Of a stretch of 64,000 nt of DNA, positions 51,358 through 61,024 are shown piece after piece (position 1 is the first letter of the stretch; every line of letters starts with the position of its first letter). The notes beneath the pieces are model-generated. The model was not told the DNA's origin. It saw only the letters and a list, made by a program, of their open reading frames with translations, and made no database searches. Source of the stretch: CBDDFQ01 sp965227035 (GTDB lineage Bacteria > Pseudomonadota > Gammaproteobacteria > Burkholderiales > Burkholderiaceae_C); contig OZ245724.1 in NCBI GenBank assembly GCA_965227035.1, forward strand, positions 1,612,001 through 1,676,000, read 5' to 3'. The position numbers and the translations under genes were made by a program.

Positions 51358-52263
51358 CTATCCGTGATCGATCGTCGCCTTGATCAGCGAATCGACGAAC
51401 TGCCTGCGCAAGCCCGAGGGAGCGTCTTCGTCATGGGTGAGCACCAAAAGGCTGCGCTGATGGAATGCCAGTTCCGGCACCGCGAGGGCGACGACTTTGC
51501 CGGCGGACAGCAAATGCGACACGCTAATGACAGAAGAAAAAACCACCGCATCGCCACGTACTGTGAGGTCGAGCAACGTGGGCAAGTTGCCCGCGAACGC
51601 TGCATTGCTGCGCATGTCTTCGGTCTGGAAAACCAGGTCGAGAATCTGGCGCAAGGTCGTTCCCGCAACCGGCAATCCGAGCGGCAGATCGCGAACGTCC
51701 TTGAGTGCGATTCTTCTTTTTCCCGCAATAGGATGATCGACCGATGTGACCAGCACGATGGGTGCCGGCTGCGTGTGTTCCACGCGAAGTCCACGCTCTG
51801 GCGCCACCGAAAATTTCAGTCCGACATCGGCCTCCCCCCGAGCGACGAGCCCGCTCACGCCCTGTGGCGAGGTGGCAGTCAAAGTAAGAAAGCAGTCTTG
51901 ATGATCCCGCCGGAACTTCGACATGACTTCGGCAAGAAAACCGCAGGCAAAGCCCTCGGTGCACGCAATTCGAATTAGCTTTTCTGCGCGCTTGGCGGGC
52001 GCCTTGATTTCTTCCAGAACTCGTTCGCCCTGCAGCGACGTGTTGCGCATGTACAGGGCGAGTCGTTCGCCCGCTTCGCTAAGAACCATGCCGCGTGCGC
52101 GCCGCTCGAACAGCTGGCAGCCGACGCTTTCTTCGAGCTTGGAAATTTGCCGGCTGATGGCCGAACTGGCCACATGCAGTTCTTCAGCCGCGACCGCAAT
52201 CGAGCCGGTTCTGGCGACCTCGAGAAAGTACCGCGCCGATGCGCCTAAAAAACTGGTTGCCAT
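51358..52263 (-). CDS. LysR-family transcriptional regulator
   Basis: 301 residues. N-terminal winged helix (FLEVARTGSIAVAAEELHVA with SAISRQISKLEE) and a C-terminal effector domain. It diverges from the M20 peptidase gene with about 90 bp between them, the usual setting for a LysR target. The Bug receptor on its own strand may also be controlled by it. Confidence 0.93.
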   Translation of the reverse strand: MATSFLGASARYFLEVARTGSIAVAAEELHVASSAISRQISKLEESVGCQLFERRARGMVLSEAGERLALYMRNTSLQGERVLEEIKAPAKRAEKLIRIACTEGFACGFLAEVMSKFRRDHQDCFLTLTATSPQGVSGLVARGEADVGLKFSVAPERGLRVEHTQPAPIVLVTSVDHPIAGKRRIALKDVRDLPLGLPVAGTTLRQILDLVFQTEDMRSNAAFAGNLPTLLDLTVRGDAVVFSSVISVSHLLSAGKVVALAVPELAFHQRSLLVLTHDEDAPSGLRRQFVDSLIKATIDHG

Positions 52264-52352
52264 GTTTTAGTGCATGCCTTGCTTTTTCGGCAATTGAAGA
52301 TTTTGAATTCTCTAATTGTAAAGGGGTGCTTCTTCCAATAGATTTCACATCC

Positions 52353-53810
52353 ATGTCACCTACTCACGATCAAAGCCAACAACTGAAAGACGCCGCCCTG
52401 CTCGGCGCGGCGTCCTGGTTCGACTCCGGCGCATTCGCAGACACCCTTGCCAAGCGCGTCGCCTTCGCGAGCTCCAGCGAAGAGAACTCCCCCGGTGAGT
52501 TGCTGACCTATCTGGTCGATGAGATCGCGCCGTACTTGGAGCCCCTGGGCTTCGAATGCCAGACCTTCGACAACCCGCTTCCGGGCATGCCACCGCTCAT
52601 GGTCGCGCGTCGAATCGAATCGCCCGATCTGCCGACCGTGTTCACCTACGGTCACGGCGATGTCGTTCGTGGCCAGGACGCGCAGTGGCGCGAAGGCTTG
52701 CAGCCCTGGACGCTCAGCGCGGAAGGCGATCGCTGGTACGGCCGCGGCACTGCGGACAACAAGGGGCAGCACACGGTCAACTTCGCGGCGTTGTCGCATG
52801 TGATTGCCGCGCGCGGAGGCAAGCTCGGCTACAACATCACGGTGTTGCTGGAAATGGGCGAAGAAGTCGGCAGCCCTGGCTTGCGCGAATTCTGCGAAGC
52901 CCACCGCGAGTTGCTTGCGTCCGATGTGTTCATTGCAAGCGACGGACCTCGGGTTCACGCTGCAAAGCCAACGCTGTTTTTAGGATCGCGCGGCATCGTC
53001 AATTTCACCTTGAGCCTGAACAGCCGCGATCGCGCATTTCACTCGGGCAATTGGGGCGGAGTGCTCACGAATCCCGCCGTGGTTATTTCGAACGCAGTGG
53101 CGTCGCTGGTCGATAAACAGGGGCGCATCCTGGTGAAGGGCCTGCGCCCGACCGAACTCGGCGACGACATTCGCGAGGCGCTCACCAGCGTTGAGATCGG
53201 CGGCGATGCGGAAGACCCGACGACCGATGCCACTTGGGGCGAGCCAGGCTTGAGCGAAGCGGAACGCCTCATGGGCTGGAACGCGATCGAGGTTCTCGCC
53301 ATGGGATCCGGGTCTATCGAGCGCCCGGTCGGCGCGATTCCGCCCAAGGCCGTCGCCTATTGCCAACTCCGATTCATCCCCCGCACGCCGTGGGAGCGGG
53401 TCGAAGAAATCGTGCAGGCGCATCTGCGCGAAGCGGGCTTCCACGAAGTGACGGTGAAGGTGACTGCGGGCACGCCTGCTACACGTCTATCGCTGTCGAA
53501 TCCGTGGGTGAAATGGACGAAGCGATCGATCGAACGCAGCACCGGCAAGACGGTCACGATTCTTCCGAACCTGGCCGGTTCGTTGCCCAACGACGTGTTC
53601 GCAGAAATCCTCGGCCTTCCTACCCTCTGGATTCCCCATTCATATCCAGCTTGTGCGCAACACGCGCCGAACGAACACCTGCTGAAGTCGGTCGCTCGCG
53701 AGGGACTGATGCTGATGACCGGGCTTTTTTACGACCTCGGCGAGCAGTTGTCGCAGGACAAGGCGCCGTGGAACGCCAAGGCGCACTCGGTTCTGCAACC
53801 GACCGTCTGA
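52353..53810 (+). CDS. M20-family metallopeptidase/amidohydrolase
   Basis: 485 residues. The two-metal site of M20 enzymes can be followed: H and D in TYGHGDVV, D in GTADNKGQH, EE in EMGEEVGS, and the C-terminal H in PACAQHAPNEH. A dimerisation domain lies between. It hydrolyses an amide or peptide of unknown identity (dipeptidase or N-acyl/carbamoyl amidohydrolase). With the following Bug receptor and cupin gene it forms a likely uptake-and-degradation operon. Confidence 0.9.
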   Translation: MSPTHDQSQQLKDAALLGAASWFDSGAFADTLAKRVAFASSSEENSPGELLTYLVDEIAPYLEPLGFECQTFDNPLPGMPPLMVARRIESPDLPTVFTYGHGDVVRGQDAQWREGLQPWTLSAEGDRWYGRGTADNKGQHTVNFAALSHVIAARGGKLGYNITVLLEMGEEVGSPGLREFCEAHRELLASDVFIASDGPRVHAAKPTLFLGSRGIVNFTLSLNSRDRAFHSGNWGGVLTNPAVVISNAVASLVDKQGRILVKGLRPTELGDDIREALTSVEIGGDAEDPTTDATWGEPGLSEAERLMGWNAIEVLAMGSGSIERPVGAIPPKAVAYCQLRFIPRTPWERVEEIVQAHLREAGFHEVTVKVTAGTPATRLSLSNPWVKWTKRSIERSTGKTVTILPNLAGSLPNDVFAEILGLPTLWIPHSYPACAQHAPNEHLLKSVAREGLMLMTGLFYDLGEQLSQDKAPWNAKAHSVLQPTV

Positions 53811-53871
53811 ATTCAAGAACGCCGTCTAGCCGATCCCATTCACTCATTCATTCACTCCACGATCGCCCATC

Positions 53872-54864
53872 ATGAAATTCAAACTGTCCCGTCGCCAGGC
53901 ACTGGTCACATTCGCATCCGTCGCGGCTACTTACGGACTTGGCAATCAAGTGGCGATGGCTCAAAGCTGGCCCAGCAAGGCCATCAAGATCATCGTGCCC
54001 TTCCCTCCCGGTGGCGCGACCGACGCTAGTGCGCGAATCATTGCGGAACATCTGGCACGACGTCTGGGACAGGCGGTGATCGTCGACAACAAGCCGGGTG
54101 CCTCGACCATCATCGGCATGGAAGCGGCAGCCAAAGCGCCGGCCGACGGGTACACGCTGCTCGTGACCGGCGGCGGAAGCCTTGCCGTGCTGCCCGCGCT
54201 GAAGGCGAATCTGCCCTACAACGTCAACAAGGACTTCACATCTATCGCACTGCTGGTGACCGCACCTGTCGTGCTGGTCACCGCCTCGTCGAAGCCGTTC
54301 ATGAAGCTCAGCGACTTCGTTGCCGCTGCGAAAGCCAAGCCGCGCGATCTGCGTTATTCGACCTACGGCGCAGGCAGCGCACCGCATCTGGCCGGTGAAA
54401 TGCTCTCGCAAGCCGCAGGCATCGAAATCGAGCCGATCCCATTCAAAGGCGCTGGCGAATCGCTGCTGGCGTTGCTGCGCGGCGAGGTCGATCTCGGCTT
54501 CGAAACCCTGTCGGCAGCCAGCCCGCACATCAAGGCGGGCAAGCTCCGCGTGCTGTCGCTGAATGGCGAGCAGCGCAGCAGCTTCCTGCCAGACGCTCCC
54601 GGACTCGGTGAGCTCGGGTACGGCGCAGCTGCCATCGACGCGTTCTATTGCATGTCGGCACCGGCTGGCACTCCACACGACATTACTGCCCGCCTCAGCA
54701 AGGAAGTGCTGGAAATCATGGCGCTGCCCGACGTGAAAGAAAAGCTCGCTGCCATGTTCCTGGAGTCGAACACGAAGGGTCCGGACGGCATGAACGCCCT
54801 GATCAAGATGCAGACTGCACGCTACAAGCAGGCGGCTGAAAAGGCGAAGATCACGCTGGAATAA
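53872..54864 (+). CDS. Bug-family TTT receptor
   Basis: 330 residues, signal peptide to about residue 31 (AMAQS) with an R-R pair (SRRQALVTFASV) that could allow Tat export. Blocks IVPFPPGGATDASARIIA, IVDNKPGASTIIG, APADGYTLLVT are typical. It lies 61 bp after the M20 gene on the same strand, suggesting that it binds that enzyme's substrate. Confidence 0.92.
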   Translation: MKFKLSRRQALVTFASVAATYGLGNQVAMAQSWPSKAIKIIVPFPPGGATDASARIIAEHLARRLGQAVIVDNKPGASTIIGMEAAAKAPADGYTLLVTGGGSLAVLPALKANLPYNVNKDFTSIALLVTAPVVLVTASSKPFMKLSDFVAAAKAKPRDLRYSTYGAGSAPHLAGEMLSQAAGIEIEPIPFKGAGESLLALLRGEVDLGFETLSAASPHIKAGKLRVLSLNGEQRSSFLPDAPGLGELGYGAAAIDAFYCMSAPAGTPHDITARLSKEVLEIMALPDVKEKLAAMFLESNTKGPDGMNALIKMQTARYKQAAEKAKITLE

Positions 54865-54915
54865 TCGGCAGCACGCTGCGGAAAAGCACAAAGACAAAAG
54901 AGACAAATTTCTACG

Positions 54916-56034
54916 ATGACCATCGATAAAAGCCAGATTCGCGGTGCCCATATTCCCGTCGGATGCGACACCCTGATGCCGACCCTCGACTTCTTCGTTC
55001 AGGAGCTGGGGTTCAGGATCGACGCCATTTTTCCGGCGGATGCGCCCAGCGATTCCATCGTGTCGGGCTACGGCCTGACGCTGCATCTGTCGGCGCATCT
55101 CGCGCCGCCGTCGGAGTCATCGCCCATGACGATCCGGCTGCTTTGCGACGACCCGGAAAAGGCTGCCGGCGGCACGCGCGATCTTGTGGCGCCCAACGGT
55201 TTGAAAATCCGCTTCACCCACTTCGATCCGCCGATGGCGAGCCCCGAGACGCGTCAGGCGCTAGTGCTGAATCGAATCGACGACGGTGCGACCTGGTCGG
55301 TCGGTCGCGCCGGACTGCGGTATCGCGATCTGCTGCCGGATCGGCACGGCGGAGCATTCATCGCATCGCACATCAAGATCCTCGAGGGCGGTCCGGTTCC
55401 CGACTACGTGCATTTCCACAAAGTCCGGTTCCAGATGATTTTCTGCCGCAAGGGCTGGGTTCGTGTGGTGTACGAGGGTCAGGGCGAACCCTTCATCCTG
55501 AACGAAGGCGATTGCGTGTTGCAGCCTCCGACCATTCGTCATCGCGTTCTCGAGAGTTCTGCCGCAGCCGAAGTGGTCGAGATCGGCGGTCCCGCCGAGC
55601 ACATCACCATGGCCGATCACGAACTGACCCTGCCTTCTGCGCCACTACCGAAAGACCACCTCTTCGGCGGCCAGAGGTTCGCGCATCACATTCGAAGCAA
55701 GGCTTCATGGAATCCGTGGCGTCTCGATGGGTTCGAGTCGCAGGACACAGGTATCGGTGACGCGACGTCCGGGCTCGCCGGTGTCCGCATCGTTCGGGCG
55801 AAGTCGACAGACGGATCTCGGCTTCAGAGCCACGACAGCGAGTTCTGTTTTTACTTCGTGTTGGCAGGATCGGTCGCGGTGAACTGCGGCGCGCATGGCG
55901 CCGAGACCTATCACCTGGCCAAGGACGACAGCATCGCGATTCCAGGAGGGCTGGCCTACGCGCTGATGCCTTCGCCAGACCTGGAGATGCTGGAGGTCAC
56001 TCTGCCAGGATCTCTGGAAACGCTATTTCAGTAA
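54916..56034 (+). CDS. VOC-like plus bicupin protein
   Basis: 372 residues. Residues about 8-110 look like a glyoxalase/VOC module (HIPVGCDTLMPTLDFFVQEL, GFRID). Residues about 150-235 form a cupin with HFHKVRFQMIFCRKGWVRVV and PPTIRHRV. Residues about 290-365 form a second cupin in which the metal histidines are not obvious. Possibly an isomerase or dioxygenase acting on the ligand of the upstream Bug receptor. The combination is unusual and no specific family is recognised. Confidence 0.65.
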   Translation: MTIDKSQIRGAHIPVGCDTLMPTLDFFVQELGFRIDAIFPADAPSDSIVSGYGLTLHLSAHLAPPSESSPMTIRLLCDDPEKAAGGTRDLVAPNGLKIRFTHFDPPMASPETRQALVLNRIDDGATWSVGRAGLRYRDLLPDRHGGAFIASHIKILEGGPVPDYVHFHKVRFQMIFCRKGWVRVVYEGQGEPFILNEGDCVLQPPTIRHRVLESSAAAEVVEIGGPAEHITMADHELTLPSAPLPKDHLFGGQRFAHHIRSKASWNPWRLDGFESQDTGIGDATSGLAGVRIVRAKSTDGSRLQSHDSEFCFYFVLAGSVAVNCGAHGAETYHLAKDDSIAIPGGLAYALMPSPDLEMLEVTLPGSLETLFQ

Positions 56035-56072
56035 CCTAGCCGACAGTGCGATGCGATGAGGATTTCGCCGTC

Positions 56073-56342
56073 TCAGGGCAGCGATTTCCTGACCGCCTCG
56101 CGCTTGTCGCAGGAGATGTCGGGTTTGGCGCCGCGACCTTCCAGGTAGCTCCGACCGGCCATCAATTCGGATACGGTTGCGGTGGGTTCCACGCCCTTGC
56201 CTGTTCCCACGGGACAGGTCTCGACCCACTGTGTCATGCGCCTATCGCGCTCCTGCGCCTCGTCGCGCTTCTGAAAATAAAGAACGGCTACCGCCACGAA
56301 AAAAAAGATGAACGACAGGGCCTCGAATCGCTTGTTCAGCAT
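56073..56342 (-). CDS. Small membrane-anchored protein
   Basis: 89 residues. One helix (about 7-23), then a charged stretch and a C-terminal part with two cysteines (WVETCPVG and DISCDKRE). Not recognised. Weak evidence for expression. Confidence 0.45.
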   Translation of the reverse strand: MLNKRFEALSFIFFFVAVAVLYFQKRDEAQERDRRMTQWVETCPVGTGKGVEPTATVSELMAGRSYLEGRGAKPDISCDKREAVRKSLP

Positions 56343-56633
56343 GGCTCAGGCCGCCGCCGTTCCAGTCCAGCCTTTTGTCGAAACATCTAAAACGACAAGT
56401 TCGCTGACACAAATCGCGAAGTGACGCAGGCGGGTTTTAGGCTGAGCTGTCATTGGAAACTCCTGATGCGTTCCAACCGAGAGAAGTTGGAAACCGCTAT
56501 TTATAAAACATCGAGCTTTCATTTCGATTAAGCGGGGGAAATTCGATTGCCGACCCACTCCCCCACTCGACCGCCACGTGGATTAGAGTTTCCGGCAGCG
56601 CAGAGTTCCCGGCAGTGCCGCTTACTTCGTCGC
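56343..56633. other. Intergenic stretch without a supported gene
   Basis: A 70-codon minus-strand frame exists here, but it has no ribosome site, domain or codon pattern to support it. No repeat, RNA gene or clear operator was seen. Confidence 0.5.
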
Positions 56634-57134
56634 TCACTTCGACAATTTCTCGGCGCGCGCTTCGAGCATGGTGACGACCTGATGCGCAAGGAACTGCAGC
56701 TTGGTCAGGGTGTTGGCGTCAAGTTCGCGGGGTTTGCTGTCGATGACGCACAGAGTGCCGAGCGCTTCCCCGGATTTCGTCACCAAAGGCGCTCCGGCGT
56801 AAAAACGAATGTTGGGATCGCCGGTCACCAGCGGGTTCTCGACGAAGCGCGGGTCCTCGGTCGCATTCGGCACGATCATGACTTCGTCGGGCTGCTTGAT
56901 CGCGTGAGCGCAGAAGGCGTACTCGCGAGGCGTTTCCTTCGCCTGCAGACCCACACGAGACTTGAACCATTGCCGATCGCTGTCGACCAGGGAAATGAGG
57001 GCAATCGGGGTGTCGCACATTTCGGCGGCAAGGCGGGTCAGGTCGTCGTAGGCTTTTTCTTCGGAAGTGTCGAGAACCATCAGGCGGCGAAGTTCCTCAA
57101 TACGACTGATCTCACTACGAATCTTCTCTGACAT
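56634..57134 (-). CDS. GAF-domain protein
   Basis: 166 residues from ATG 57134 (a GGGAG precedes it). A short N-terminal helix (RIEELRRLMVLDTSEEKAYD) leads into one GAF domain of the type found in front of diguanylate cyclases and kinases (ALISLVDSDRQWFKSRVGL, FCAHAI, IRFYAGAPLVT, LGTLCVID). No output domain, so it may be a sensor module for the neighbouring hybrid kinase or bind a small ligand on its own. Confidence 0.88.
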   Translation of the reverse strand: MSEKIRSEISRIEELRRLMVLDTSEEKAYDDLTRLAAEMCDTPIALISLVDSDRQWFKSRVGLQAKETPREYAFCAHAIKQPDEVMIVPNATEDPRFVENPLVTGDPNIRFYAGAPLVTKSGEALGTLCVIDSKPRELDANTLTKLQFLAHQVVTMLEARAEKLSK

Positions 57135-57199
57135 GCTTACTCCCAAATCGGCATTGTTGGTGCAGCGAATTGTAGGGTTTGCTTATGTAGGACGCCGCC

Positions 57200-60100
57200 T
57201 CATTTTGGCGGCGGGTTCATGGCCGCTTCGAGCAATTCCGCGGCATATGCAAAGTCGTACGCCTGCACTGCAGCCGCAATTCCGTCGAACATTTCCGGAT
57301 AACCGCTCTTGAGCGTCGGCGCGAATGAATCGAACAAGGTGACCGCACGTGCGTTGCCCTCTTTGAGCATCTCGAGAACCTTGCGGGCGACGTCTTCCAG
57401 CTCTTCAGTCGCCACGGCAGTAGGGCTGGTGCTGGGTTCGCCATTGCTGAGTGCCGTCTGTATGTCGTGCACCGTTTTCTCCAGCAGCGTGTCCAGTTGC
57501 GGAATCAACGCATCGACCTCGCTGCGCGGTGCATCGTTCTTAAGAGCTACTTCGATCTGACTCGCCACTCTCTGAACATCCATTGCGCCCAGTGTTCCCG
57601 CGAGTCCCTTCAGCGAATGCGCATCGCGCTCTGCTTTGCCCTTGTCGAAACTATCCAGAGAATGCGAGATGGACGCTGCGATATCGGCCTGCCCGTCGAT
57701 GAAGCGCGAAAGCAGCTTCTTGTACATGATCTTGTCGCCTCGAGTTCGGCGTAGACCTGCAGACGTGTCGATCCCGTCGATTCGGAACGAGCCAGTCATT
57801 TCATGGGATTTTTCAGGCACGCGCAAAGCGACTTCGGGGCGCCTCAACCAGCGCCCCAGCGTTTCCCAGACCACGTCCTCGTCGATCGGCTTGGGAATGT
57901 GATCGTTCATGCCGGCGTCAAGGCACCTGTCTCTATCCTGCTGCATCGCGTTGGCGGTCATCGCAATGATCGGAAGCTTGTTGAAGCGTGCCTGCTTGCG
58001 TATTTCCATGGTCGCGGCAATCCCGTCCATGACCGGCATCTGCATGTCCATGAGCACGGCGTTGTACGTGCCGTCCGGCGCCTTGAAAAGCTTTTCGATC
58101 GCCATCATTCCGTCAGAGGCGATATCCACCTTCACGCCACGCGATTCCAGCAGTCCCGAAGCGACTTCCTGGTTGATCTCGTTGTCCTCCACCAGCAGCA
58201 CCCGGATGTCGCTGAGTTGCTCCTGTCTGTTCTCGACAAGATGAACCGAGTCGTCGAATTCATCGATGTTGGAGCTCAGCAAGTCGGTCACGAAATCGAG
58301 CATCAGCGACGGCTGGATCGGTTTGACCAGCACTTCGCTGATACCGACGCTTTTCGCGCCCTTGAACGCGTCGTCGCGGTCGTAAGCCGTGATCAATACC
58401 GTTTTGGGCGGATGCTTCAGCTCCATGAGCTTGATCTGCCGAACCACTTCGATACCGTCCATCTCGGGCATCTGCCAGTCGATGACGGCCACGTCGAACG
58501 GCGTGCCCGCGTCGTGGCATTCGCGGATCGAATGCAGCGCCTGTTTGCCGGATGATGCCTCGACCACCTTGAACATCATTCGAGAGAGCATGTCGCGCAA
58601 AGAACTGCGTGCGCTGGCGTTGTCTTCCACAACCAGAACCCGCAGACCCTGAAGCCAGGTCGGCGCGATGAGCCTGCGCGGTTGCTTGTCGGACTTCTTC
58701 AGTTGCGCAGTGAACCAGAAAGTCGAGCCCTTGCCGGGCACGCTTTCGACACCGACGTCGCCCTTCATCAACTCGGCCAGTCGCTTGCAGATTGCAAGAC
58801 CCAGCCCGGTGCCGCCGTATTTTCTGGTGGTGGATTTATCGCCCTGTTCGAACGACTGGAACACTTTAGCCAGCTGCTGCTCGTTCATGCCGATGCCGGT
58901 ATCTTTCACGGCAAACTTGAGCAGCACATGTTCACCGCGATCTTCCTGCACTTTCAGGGACAGTTCGATCTCGCCCGCGTTGGTGAACTTGACCGCGTTG
59001 TTCGTGTAGTTCAGCAGGATCTGCCCCAGCCGCAACGGGTCGCCGACCATGAGTTGCGGTACGTCCTTGTCGACATTCAGCAGCAGCTCCAAACCCTTCG
59101 CGCTGGCCTGATCGGACACCAGCTCGGTAATGTTCGACCACACCTGATCCAGCTCGAATTCGACCTCTTCGATTTCCAGTTTGCCCGCCTCGATCTTGGA
59201 AAAATCGAGGATGTCGTTGATCAACCCCAACAGGCTTCTGCCCGCTCTCAGAATCTTCTCGACATAGTCGTACTGCCGGGCGTCAAGCCGGGTCTTGAGC
59301 GTGAGTTGCGCCATACCCAGAATCGCGTTCATAGGCGTTCGGATTTCGTGACTCATGTTCGCCAGGAACGCAGACTTCATGCGGGTCGCATCTTCGGCCA
59401 CATCCAGCGCAGACACCAGCTGCGATTCCAGGCTCTTGCGAACCGAAATGTTCACAGTCCACACGGCGATGCTCTGCGTGTCGTCCTCGCGGCGAACGAG
59501 CGTCGCGGTAATCAGCGCCCAGAAATGCGAGCCGTCGCCGCGCTGAAGTTCGCATTCGTAAAGACGCACCGTCCCATCTTCGGCCAGCATCTTCAAAATA
59601 GCTTCGTAGTCCGACTGATGAACGAAACAGCTTGCCCATTTGAGTTGGCGAATCAAATGCGATTCGACGCCGAATAGCTGATTGAACGAGGTGTTGGCGT
59701 CGGTCACGATGCCCGCGTCGTTGCAGCCGTGGAAAGAGATCGAGCTTGCGTTGAGCACCGTGGCCATGAAGGCGTCCTGTGCCTGACGCTGTTTCAATTC
59801 TTCTGCGTGCGCGAATTCGGTGGCCAGTCGTCTCTCTCGTTTCTGGAACAGCTCGATGCACAGCGCGCCGAACATGACCGCTACAAGCGCAAGAAAAGCG
59901 ATTGCAATCTGATCGGAAATCGCCAGGCCCTCGGTCGGATCGCCGACGATGGCGAGTCTCCATTTGCCGATAGGGTCCGGGAAATCGGCATCCTCGAAAA
60001 TAATTCGCCGAACGCCTATGCCCGGGAAGCGCGCCCGATCGTTGGCAAGGATTTCGATCGTCGGCTTTTTGAGCGCATCCTGCATCGCGGGCAAGCGTTC

Positions 60101-60787
60101 GGAGTCGTTCCGGTTGGTCGGCTGGCCCGAGAACTGCGCGTAGCGCATACCGGGAAGGTTGGTAGAAAAAATTCTCCCCTCGGGAGACACCAGCGCATAC
60201 GATTCCCGAGCGCTTTCGATGATGCGATCGTAGACGTCGAATTTCACCATCATCACGAACACGCCAATGGGAGAGCCGACGGCCGTGATGCTGTCGTAGA
60301 TGGGCGCCGCCACGAAAACTATGTTTCTCTTGCTGGCCCGACCATAGGACAGGTAGACGTTAGGCCGACCGGCCATGGCACTGACGAAATAGGGCCGTGT
60401 ATTGACGTTGATAGCGCCGATCTTGGTGCCCGAGCGGTCGTAGTAGCTGGTAATAACGCCTTGTGGGTTGGCAACGAAAGCGCCCTCCACGCCCGAAACG
60501 CCCACCGCCGTATTCAAAATCTCGATCACTTCAGGGTCATCGACCCGCTCGGTTTGCTTGGCACCTTTGCGCAGGCGCGGGCTGACGGCTCCCAAGGAAC
60601 TTGCCGAGCCCAGAACGTCGGTCGGCGAAGAAACGTTGTCGATTCTTGCCAGCACATGCGACAGGCGAAGCCTCATTTCCAGAGACTGACGCTCGCCCGA
60701 AAAAACGTTTGCGGCCCAAACCGCCAATGCGGCGGCGCATGCGGCAATGAAGGCCGCGTAGGCATAGAAGCGAAATCGCCGAGACAT
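57200..60787 (-). CDS. Hybrid sensor histidine kinase with two receivers and Hpt domain
   Basis: 1195 residues. In order: membrane helix 1 (about 8-27), periplasmic Cache-like sensor (to about 285), helix 2 (about 290-310), PAS domain (about 335-455), HisKA with the phospho-His in FLANMSHEIRTPMNAILGMA (about 468-487), ATPase domain with DTGIGM and GGTGLGLAI, receiver 1 (DWQMPEMDG), receiver 2 (DMQMPVMDG), and Hpt with HSLKGLAGTLGA near residue 1060. All phosphorelay steps are in one chain. No cognate regulator lies beside it; a GAF protein gene follows. Confidence 0.95.
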   Translation of the reverse strand: MSRRFRFYAYAAFIAACAAALAVWAANVFSGERQSLEMRLRLSHVLARIDNVSSPTDVLGSASSLGAVSPRLRKGAKQTERVDDPEVIEILNTAVGVSGVEGAFVANPQGVITSYYDRSGTKIGAINVNTRPYFVSAMAGRPNVYLSYGRASKRNIVFVAAPIYDSITAVGSPIGVFVMMVKFDVYDRIIESARESYALVSPEGRIFSTNLPGMRYAQFSGQPTNRNDSERLPAMQDALKKPTIEILANDRARFPGIGVRRIIFEDADFPDPIGKWRLAIVGDPTEGLAISDQIAIAFLALVAVMFGALCIELFQKRERRLATEFAHAEELKQRQAQDAFMATVLNASSISFHGCNDAGIVTDANTSFNQLFGVESHLIRQLKWASCFVHQSDYEAILKMLAEDGTVRLYECELQRGDGSHFWALITATLVRREDDTQSIAVWTVNISVRKSLESQLVSALDVAEDATRMKSAFLANMSHEIRTPMNAILGMAQLTLKTRLDARQYDYVEKILRAGRSLLGLINDILDFSKIEAGKLEIEEVEFELDQVWSNITELVSDQASAKGLELLLNVDKDVPQLMVGDPLRLGQILLNYTNNAVKFTNAGEIELSLKVQEDRGEHVLLKFAVKDTGIGMNEQQLAKVFQSFEQGDKSTTRKYGGTGLGLAICKRLAELMKGDVGVESVPGKGSTFWFTAQLKKSDKQPRRLIAPTWLQGLRVLVVEDNASARSSLRDMLSRMMFKVVEASSGKQALHSIRECHDAGTPFDVAVIDWQMPEMDGIEVVRQIKLMELKHPPKTVLITAYDRDDAFKGAKSVGISEVLVKPIQPSLMLDFVTDLLSSNIDEFDDSVHLVENRQEQLSDIRVLLVEDNEINQEVASGLLESRGVKVDIASDGMMAIEKLFKAPDGTYNAVLMDMQMPVMDGIAATMEIRKQARFNKLPIIAMTANAMQQDRDRCLDAGMNDHIPKPIDEDVVWETLGRWLRRPEVALRVPEKSHEMTGSFRIDGIDTSAGLRRTRGDKIMYKKLLSRFIDGQADIAASISHSLDSFDKGKAERDAHSLKGLAGTLGAMDVQRVASQIEVALKNDAPRSEVDALIPQLDTLLEKTVHDIQTALSNGEPSTSPTAVATEELEDVARKVLEMLKEGNARAVTLFDSFAPTLKSGYPEMFDGIAAAVQAYDFAYAAELLEAAMNPPPK

Positions 60788-61024
60788 CCAACAATCTCCC
60801 CGACCGCAGAGACGCGGCTTGGAACATCCTAATGGGAGAAATGCTCAGTGGCGATGGGCACGATCCCGTGATCAAGTGACTTCGTACCGCTTATTCGCAT
60901 CGGGCCAACAGTAGGGCCAGCCGAAGGCCGCTGGACGAAGTAAAAGGACTTAACGCGAAGAAAAAGCGAAAGAAAAAGCGAAGGCGCCCGACGCGAGAAC
61001 GCCTTTCCCGCTACGCCGCGCCGA
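60788..61024. other. Intergenic stretch between kinase and aldehyde dehydrogenase
   Basis: It contains the kinase promoter region and a short direct repeat of GAAAAAGCGAA near 60960-60982. No gene seen. Confidence 0.5.
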
